Part shown: positions 57,120-64,000 of the stretch, in pieces
Layout: each line of letters begins with the position of its first letter
How positions within the stretch are numbered: position 1 is the first letter of the stretch
Origin: Micropterix aruncella
Taxonomy: Eukaryota > Arthropoda > Insecta > Lepidoptera > Micropterigidae
Assembly (NCBI GenBank): GCA_944548615.1
Contig: OX155957.1
Coordinates: 27,364,935-27,428,934 of the forward strand
Direction: 5' to 3'
DNA: 64,000 nucleotides
Translations under genes and position numbers: made by a program
The notes under the pieces: model-generated
What the model was told of the DNA's origin: nothing
The model's input: only the letters and a program-made list of their open reading frames with translations
The model's database searches: none

Positions 57120-57892
57120 GGCGACAGTAACGAATGGTTAGAATTACGTAGAAGTATATTAACAGTTTCTATCTTTGGCAAAGTGGTTAAAAATAGGAAC
57201 ATACAAGTTGTAGCAACTTTGTAAAATCAATGCTATATCCCAAGACCTTGTCCCATGTACCATCGATATGTCATGGTAAAGAACATGAAAAAATAGCATT
57301 GTCACAATTGAGTATTGAAGAGGGAATTGATATTGAACCATGCGGGTTATTTATTGATGCAAACATACCCTTCTTAGGAGCAACACCGGATGGAATATCA
57401 AGGGATAATTTAATAGTCGAGGTAAAGTGTCCTATAGCTGCTTTTAAAATGGGAATAGATTAATCCATTCCATCAAAAAAGCTGTTCTTTTGGCAATATA
57501 AAGAGAATAAATTAGAAGTCAATAAAAACACCCATGGTATATTACAATACAAGTTCAGGGACAGTTACATATTACAATGAGAGATATGTGTCTTTTCGCC
57601 GTTTGGTCTGGGAAAGATATACATCTGAAAACGTAATATATAAAAAGAGAATTTTTTTTTTGGGAAGACGTTATGGAAGAAAAAATCAAAATAATATACG
57701 TGGAATGTTTATTACCATAATTGGTAGATCCGAGAATTCCAAAAAATTAAAAAATTAGAGATCCCGTTTACATTTTAGAAGCTATCAAATTAAAGGAATC
57801 TACGAAACGTTCACTGCAACCTTTTCCAATAACGTCAAAAAAAAAGACGTCTATCATTTTCCCCTGATCCAGACAGTGATGAAATAAAATGA
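57120..57892 (+). pseudogene. YqaJ-family (lambda-exonuclease-like) nuclease, last exon, disrupted
   Basis: Homology starts right after a TTTTACAG acceptor with DSNEWLELRRSILTVSIFGK, the 'EW...R...ITAS.FG' start of YqaJ domains. After a one-base frameshift near 57222 the frame 57230-57463 has HGKEHEKIALSQL, IDIEPCGLFID and PFLGATPDGISRDNLIVEVKC. The Asp of PDG and the E-x-K (VEVKCP) are the PD-(D/E)xK catalytic residues. Beyond the TAA at 57461-57463 the same frame continues LEVNKN, EICVF, FFFWEDVMEEK and LVDPRIPKN with at least four more stops, to a probable terminus SPDPDSDEIK-stop at 57892. Such genes occur in insect genomes, probably via mobile elements. This copy is dead. Confidence 0.85.
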
Positions 57893-59495
57893 CGCTACAA
57901 ATATTAATACTAATATACAAAGTGGCATAATGGACAAGGCAACGGTGAATTCCATTCGATCATTACTAGTTAACTTTCAATTTTATCGAAATCTTAGGTG
58001 TCTAGTTTTAATAGACCTTAGAGTTGACATTTTGACATTTTCTGGCAAGCTTATATTTAAAAATATAATATACTCGTATATACTGTTTAGATGCAGATTC
58101 AACAACTCCTTAATAGTAACATTGATCGATCTTTCACGTATTTCTACTTGTCTTAAAGTTCATATTTTTACACGTATTTTGACGAAACGATGGGTATTAA
58201 ATCCTAATTGAAAACATTTCGTTACTATTCCTATCAATATATACACAGAACTTCAGCCATATATAGAGGTATTATGATAACCGTTTCCAGTCTAGGGAAT
58301 TGAGCTTAGGTATGGTGTAAACTCGCATTTGCATAGCATTGGCCCTCTACCTTCGAAATTTGTAGCACTGTAAATTTCAGCCATGTTTGTGAATTCGTTG
58401 AAGTTTCGTTGAAGTGACTCTCGTTCTGAATCACGAGCGAGTCCGACACCATGACTGTGCTCTAGGTAGGTAGTTCACTAGCGAAGATGGTGGGATGGAC
58501 ATCGCTTGATCCAGTGAAAATTGCGCAGCGACCGAAGATAAAGTTGTCGCGGAATGCAATTCCAAGCCGTCGGACGCAGTAAAGTATCAAGGAGATAAAT
58601 CGTCTGAAAATTAAACAAAAGGAGGAAACGAACGGGCGAGACGTCCACTAGTCGTGAGCTACTAGGGCATGGATCGGTAACGTTATTAAATTAGAATTTT
58701 TCCATACTATACAGAATGTTCTGTACTGTACATTATTTTTATTTATGTCACCATAAACAGCTATTCACTGTTAATTGCTACAATTTGCTCTTTAGTAAAT
58801 CTAATCGAAACCTATATTTAGGGAACAAAAGGTAGCGTGGTAACTGCTGTATATTGTTTTAAAAATTCTCGCTGACGCGAAAATTGTCAATGTAAGTTAC
58901 GCCCCCCCCCCCCCCTCCCCTCGCATGTCCCCGCCCTCTCGCGGCGGCGGCGTAATGTTTAGGTGAATCTAGAATGACGTGACGTAGAATGACGTATCTG
59001 ACGTAATCTCATAGACGTATTAACATCAAAAAAGTAAATATTGATGTAAGAGACATCCGTTTCTATATCGTTTCGCTTGTTCTATTACGACTGCCGCATC
59101 CGTTTCACGCTCCTAACAAACATAGCATATGATGCGACAGGGCTGTATTTACGAACATGCTGTCTAGGCCGCAGCCTATGGGCCCTTGCCACTAAAGGGC
59201 CTACACATAAAAAAAAGGCTTTTTTACGATGGCTTTCAAAAATATGATTAGACAAATGAAAGTAATTAGTCAGGATAGGTGGATGTATAAACTCTTCATG
59301 GAAAATACAAAGATTGCTTGCCTAATACCGAGGTCGCTCTAAGAACCTACCTGTCACTTACGGTAATAAACACCGGTAGAAATGGGTAATTTTTAAATTT
59401 GAAGTTGATCAAAAACAGGTTTTGAACCTCCGTGTTAGAAAACAGGACTATACGTTTTAATCAGCATTGAAATTGATTTTCAAACAAGTTATAAC
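57893..59495. other. About 1.6 kb without a recognised gene
   Basis: 58430-58680 is GC-richer. A poly(C) run sits at 58901-58920, followed by GCGGCGGCGG. The 93-codon frame at 57930-58211 is motif-free. Confidence 0.35.
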
Positions 59496-59497
59496 TA

Positions 59498-59941
59498 CAG
59501 AGTGAGTGTAAATTAACCGGTATATTTAAAGAGGGTTACTCAGTACGAGCAAATAAGCAACTTTTGATAAAAAATTCTGAAAAAAAAACAAAGAAAAAAC
59601 TATAATTATTCAAATTCTGATATTTTTATTTCTATTAATATTTTCTGAAAAATAATATAAAAAGCGTTAGGCACAATGCGCTATCGCTAATATTGTTTGG
59701 TAAAATATTGCTATGCGGTAAAATATCGCTAATAATGTTCATTAGCGATATTTTACCTACCGCTAGATGGCGCAGCGCGCTGAAACCCTTGTCAAACTTT
59801 TAGTTGACGGTCAAATACTTCAATTTTTAAAAATGAAAGAAAAATATTCGTTTTTTTTCCATTTTTTTAAATTAAAAGTTGCTTATTTGCTCGTACTGAT
59901 TCACCCCCTTAAAAGATGCCGGTTACTTAAAATTCACACTG
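59498..59941. mobile_element. TA-flanked MITE (444 bp, Tc1/mariner type)
   Basis: TA at 59496-59497 and 59942-59943 bracket inverted ends: CAGAGTGAGTGTAAATTAAC on the left and, read inward, CAGTGTGAATTTTAAGTAAC on the right. The similarity goes on to CAGTACGAGCAAATAAGCAA (59546 and its inverse near 59880). The centre holds a perfect 17-bp stem (GGTAAAATATCGCTAAT near 59717 with its mirror to 59756). Non-coding. Confidence 0.8.
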
Positions 59942-59989
59942 TATATTGAACTCATAAGTTGTCAGACATGTGGGATTGACTTGGGCGGC

Positions 59990-60480
59990 CTTTAGAAACC
60001 CTGCCTACGACCTGAGAGACTCAGCGATGCCCATCAGCCTAAAGCGTAAAATTTGTGAGACATGCGTGCTGCCAGTAGCACCGTACGGTGAAGCAGTGCC
60101 TCTAACGTAGAGCAGTCCGAACCGCCTCAGAATATGCCAAATAGCTATGGAGAGAGCAATGCTGGACATCAGTCTCCGCGACAGAGTGCGCAATGAAGAG
60201 ATACGAAGGCGCACGGGGGTGATAAACGTCATGAAACGTATCGCCTGACTTAAGTGGGGCTGGGCAGGTCACGCGAGGTGGCCGAAGAGGCGTGTCCAGT
60301 GGAGACCAAGAACCACAAAGCGAAGCGTAGAGAGACCACAACTACGATGGCTGGACGACATCAGAAAAGCAGCAGGGACCAACTGGCTGAGGACTGCAGC
60401 TGACAGACAGACATTGAAGAAGAAGTAAGAGGCCTACGTCCAGGAGTGGAGCAAACCAGGCTGAGGAAGAAGGAATAAGA
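59990..60480 (+). pseudogene. RTE-type retrotransposon RT C-terminus, degraded
   Basis: The plus strand reads SAMPISLKRKICETCVLPVA, a stop, then QIAMERAMLDISLRDRVRNE, IRRRTGVINVMKRIA, a stop, LKWGWAGH.., WRPRT, LRWLDDIRKAAGTNWLRTAA, DRQTLKK and EAYVQEW. It is the same protein end as 15975-16340, here with the upstream 'LPVM.YG' segment. Internal deletions (after WAGH) and stops show decay. Confidence 0.85.
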
Positions 60481-61544
60481 AAGAAGAAGATAGTTAATAT
60501 CGGAATACTATTTTTGCATAATTGGGAACATAGACATGAATCGCACGTTTGTGTTCTATTTTAAAATATATGTAGTTGAACATAGCGATGTTAATAAATC
60601 GCGGTGAATACCTTAATAAACTTCAAATATTTTCATTTTCATTTTATCAGCAATTCATTGATTTCTAAATAGTGTAGAGAAAATTTTTATAAAATTTTTA
60701 AATAAAATTTTAATATTCTATATAGGTTTTTAACTAGAAATTGCTCTGAAATGCGATTTTTTCAGATTAGTTTTCCGAAAAATTCTCCGTTTTAAAACCC
60801 GCACCGCAGTTCAACCTAGGAGTGTACGGATAATAAATTCGGCTCTGCGATGCGACCAATAAAAACGGACCGGTGCTGCTGAACATACTATCATGGCGAC
60901 AACTCCAGATGCCCCTGATGCGTTTTTGATGTCGCTTTCGTCGGCAATAAAATGCACTATTTTTATATTACATCCATGTCCAAGGCGGGCTCCTCTGAAG
61001 TTGGGCGGCGTGATTCAAATTTTAACTGCGAAATAAATCATAAAACATTTCGCTTGTGAAGTTACGGGTCCAGGAATCATTAGTAGTTCTAATTAGGAGA
61101 TGATATTGATGTGGTATTGTACAGTAAAATAAAATGAATAATAAATATAATTATATGACGATAATAAATTCACAATACGAAGATCTGGAATCATATGTCT
61201 AAAGAATTAATAAGCTATAAATCGAGAGTGGTGACTGTTAATACTGCTGTAAGGGGTGATTTTTACTTGGAACTGAGCAATTATTGATCCACAATACCGT
61301 GTCTGAGATGAAATAATATTTTTACATGCTTTAAAAAAACATAAAATCAGAAAGTAAATAAAAGGTATGGTAAGTTAATTTGTGAAGCAGTCCCATATCG
61401 GAATCATGATATGAATAAATCAATAGTATAGAGAATTATAAACTCACCTCGAATAACCATTAATTTTGAACACAGCTTTAAAAAAAGTCATTTTTTCTGA
61501 ACTTATATGGGGTGGGCAGATAGTAGACGTCCAAAGCAAAAACA
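60481..61544. other. About 1 kb without a recognised gene
   Basis: AT-rich apart from a GC-richer stretch at 60795-60965. No motif-bearing frame. Confidence 0.4.
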
Positions 61545-62345
61545 TTGATAGATGATATGAATACCTATCAAAATGACCCCTATATGCAGTATCAAGTATT
61601 AGACCGTTTCGTAAATATTTAGGATTTTTTATTAATTTCGATATTCACTACCTTGACTGTTATGATATTTTGTTTTTTTTTTGCAATCAGGATTTTTTTT
61701 TATCTTTTCTTCAGCTGTATCTATGTATTAGTGACTAGGGAATTGCTAAAAATCATTAGACTTTCACTTTGACAGAATAAATAAAATACAAACGGAGCTG
61801 CCATGGAATTCACCGACCGGAGTCGGGCCCATCATAATACTATTTTTTACACTTCTGGGGGGTGAGCAGTGGATTCCGGACTAACAACCGGCTGTGGTAG
61901 TTTTAGACAGCTATCTTGCTACATGTGAGCGTTCACCTTAGCACCCATTCACTCCCCATAGAATTTGAGATGCGCCAATCGCGGTTTTAGATATTTTTTC
62001 TAGGAAAACGGCTATTTATTTCTAATATTTTAATATTTCACTTTCAAATTTCGTTGACCATTACTAAAAAAGAACTACTTTAAACTATTTATAAATAATT
62101 TTCACTATAGACTATTTTTGTCTAATTAGTTATTTCAAGATCGTATCGACTTAGCAGTTAGCCAATTCCGATATAAAAAGCCCGTGATTAAATAAAGTTA
62201 ATCCAATCAAGAGTAAAAATAAATGAAATAATCACCTGCGATGCCCTGTCTCAAGCCACCCGCCATAAGGGTTCCACCAAATGCAAGCAATTGTCTACGC
62301 GTTCCGTTTCTAAACAAAAAAGTTTGGGAACCGCTGAAGTACACC
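61545..62345. repeat. Dispersed repeat, copy 1, interrupted by an RLE retrotransposon 3' end
   Basis: 61555-61760 (ATGAATACCTATCAAAAT, CACTACCTTGACTGTT, CTTCAGCTGTATCTAT) and 62228-62335 (AATCACCTGCGATGCCCT, AAAAGTTTGGGAACCGCTG) align in order with the uninterrupted copy at 63385-63700. Confidence 0.7.
61775..62037 (-). mobile_element. 3' end of an RLE retrotransposon (second copy)
   Basis: The reverse complement matches 13440-13680: the last codons (SKTAI.ASQILW), an 11-bp deletion where copy 1 has GCTTCGAAGGG, then the full 3' UTR and the GTTTGTATTTTATTTATT tail. TTTCACTTT lies just outside both ends (near 61763 and 62038) and may be the target duplication. It is a heavily 5'-truncated insertion. 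Confidence 0.85.
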
Positions 62346-62628
62346 TTGTCACCCAAGACGCAGCGCGGCCCGATTGGTAGCGCTCATACATTATTATCCT
62401 TCCATACTTAAATAATCGTTTTACTAATACTGTTTTTTAAACTACTTACAAAGATTTTTCATTTCAGACTATTATTGTCTGAAATGATTTTACTAGTCTG
62501 TAATGATTTTAAAGACTTTACTAGATTTGTAGATTGTATCATGATGACTTGACAGTTAGCTAATTTCGATATAAAAGCCTCTGACTGGATACCATTCCTT
62601 CAATAAATGGTGAAAATAAATGAAGGGT
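62070..62628. repeat. Direct repeats ~360 bp apart
   Basis: 62070-62228 and 62430-62628 share TTAAACTA.TTA.AAA, GACTATT.TTGTCT, GACTT..CAGTTAGC.AATT, CGATATAAAA and AAAATAAATGAA in order. Confidence 0.6.
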
Positions 62629-63137
62629 TACGGGGAAAAACGATAAATGCCATTTTTTTGTAAAAATGGGATACTAATGCCATATGTGGCTTGTTCCCAA
62701 ACGAATCGAAGCATGAATCCATTTTCGAAAGGAAGATCATAATCGCCCCTTGACAGTAGGAAAAAAAACGTGTGACGGGTAAGAATTAACAAGGTCCTCG
62801 CGGTGACGGTAGACCTTGATGATTCTTTCCTGTCATGTTCAGAGGTGGAATACCTCGATAATTAAGTGGTTGATGCTGAGAAGCAGTGTTGGGAAAAATT
62901 TAGTCAGACTAATTATTGATGATTAGTCTGACTAGATTGAATACATTAATCGTTATTAATGACCAACGATTGATTAGATTAGTCGTCAATAGTGACTAAC
63001 GATTGATTAGTTTTGATAGTAATCAAGACTAAAAAAATGTGACTGAAATTCTCGCCTGCGGTCGACATCAAGTTTTTTAGATAATCGTTTTGAAGTAAGT
63101 GGACTACCATCAGTCGTACTTATGAAGTATGCGTACA
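62629..63137. other. Unassigned; contains ATTAGT-rich imperfect repeats
   Basis: 62900-63030 is built from variants of GATTAGTCTGACTA and ACGATTGATTAG, including a short hairpin (TCAGACTAAT with ATTAGTCTGA, 62904-62931). CAGTGTTGGG at 62884 looks like a hAT-type end, but no partner was found. Confidence 0.4.
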
Positions 63138-63286
63138 GTGGTCGGTCGGTCGGTCGGATGTTCGGTCGATCGGTTAATCGGCAGGGCGGCTGGCCACTCG
63201 ATTGGTCGGCCGGTTGGTCAGTCGGTTGGCCTGTTGGTCGGCCGGTCGTTCGGTCAGTCGGTCGGTCGGTCGGTCGGTCGGTCGAT
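63138..63286. repeat. (GGTC)n microsatellite
   Basis: Perfect GGTC runs at both ends with degenerate GGTT/GGCC/GGTA units between. The Val-Gly-Arg-Ser frames are artefacts. Confidence 0.95.
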
Positions 63287-63384
63287 TTACAGACAATATA
63301 TTTTTTTTCTCACGCAAACCCCTGCTAAAATTTTAAATTTAATGTAAGAACGGTTAAACAATGGAATGACTAAAAATTACAAAA

Positions 63385-63700
63385 AGTTGACATGAATACC
63401 TATCAAAATTATCCAATTTTGGAGCATTTCGGAAACATTTACGATTTTTCTCTAAATTTGGGTCTTCACTACCTTGACTGTTTAGATATTTTTTGTTTTT
63501 TTGCGCACAGACATGTTTTTCTATCTTTGCTTCAGATATATTTATTACCGACACGGGAAACCTTCAAATAAATATATTGGGGGATCCCAAATAAATTAAT
63601 CACCTGCGACGCCCCCTCTTAAACCACACTCGTTATATAAAGGTTCCGCCATAGGCGATTATCTGAGTTCCGTTACCAAAAAAAGTTTGGGGACCGCTGG
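63385..63700. repeat. Dispersed repeat, copy 2 (uninterrupted)
   Basis: Aligns with 61555-61760 and then directly with 62228-62335. It therefore shows the site without the ~460 bp of sequence found in copy 1. Confidence 0.7.
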
Positions 63701-64000
63701 AGTAGACGCCGCGCGTCGCCTAAGTAAGAAGGCGTCGTGAAGCCGACGCGACATTAGCACTCTGCCCCCAAGTTGGCGCGCGCGGTAGAGTTAGCGCTGC
63801 AACTTTATGGTGCAACTTTTCGAATCTTTGGTTTATTGGCGCGGCTCGAGTTCGCCGCAAGCGCTGGCGCCCTATTGTGAATACAGCCCGAAGATAGATC
63901 TAACGAGTTGGAAGTTTTAGTATTATAAAACGCGAAGCGGGGTTGAATACGCAAAGTAGACTCCTCGGTTTTAGAGTTTGTTACGTTCTCGCCTTGATTT
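63701..64000. other. GC-rich end of window, no gene recognised
   Basis: CpG-rich sequence with GCGCGTCGCC and GGCGCGCGCGG phrases. A TATAAAAC near 63925 could be a TATA-like motif, but no coding sequence follows within the window. Confidence 0.3.

Noticed and set aside
62884..63060. hAT element starting at CAGTGTTGGG
   Set aside because: No inverted partner or 8-bp duplication was found within the window.
63122..63347. Val-Gly-Arg-Ser-rich open frames
   Set aside because: Translation of the GGTC microsatellite.

Overview
This looks like a gene-poor, repeat-dense stretch of an insect nuclear genome, most likely a moth or butterfly (Lepidoptera). The evidence is eukaryotic non-LTR retrotransposon debris, many short Helitrons, a nuclear-type tRNA-Phe, long (TA)n tracts, poly(C) runs, and no operon, ribosome-binding-site or spliced host-gene structure. 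The Lepidoptera assignment is inferred from the style of the repeats, not from a host gene. I could not identify a convincing host protein gene. The only likely working host gene is tRNA-Phe(GAA) at 33386-33458 on the minus strand. Almost every long open frame is a mobile-element relic or chance.

Layout. 0-9 kb: a GC-rich unclassified ~0.65-0.74 kb repeat family (here 'family F1'; copies at 568, 2590 and 8318), a complete 218-bp Helitron, a Jockey-like RT relic, a Tc1/mariner-type foldback MITE (4368-5300) whose terminal repeat continues as a 10-copy 56-bp satellite, and a possible piggyBac-type MITE. 9-14 kb: LINE tails, a Helitron, and the best-preserved coding sequence of the window, a 431-codon frame (12219-13523) for the C-terminal half of a restriction-like-endonuclease (RLE) retrotransposon. 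14-24 kb: RTE- and Jockey/I-type relics (RT, APE endonuclease and RNase H pieces), palindromes, and more F1. 24-26 kb: three (TA)n tracts separating two related foldback elements. 27-31.4 kb: hairpins, a TIR element, and a Helitron split by a 2.1-kb LINE. 33-41 kb: tRNA-Phe, LINE ends, a Helitron that keeps its helicase C-terminus, and a Penelope-like element with a GIY-YIG nuclease between inverted repeats.

44-50 kb: an F1 cluster, a LINE relic, a three-layer nest (RTE host, F1 inside it with a 14-bp duplication, a hAT MITE inside that with an 8-bp duplication) and a 5S-rRNA-like sequence. 52-57 kb: a ~175-bp minisatellite, a 1.36-kb TIR transposon containing a smaller palindromic element, another Helitron piece, and a broken YqaJ-family nuclease exon. 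59-64 kb: a TA-flanked MITE, an RTE tail, a second 3' end of the RLE retrotransposon, direct repeats, and a GGTC microsatellite.

The elements do not form a pathway. What they give is a relative chronology: RTE copies are older than F1, F1 is older than the hAT MITE, and a Helitron is older than one LINE. All coordinates and alignments were read by eye. Family names are given only where motifs support them.
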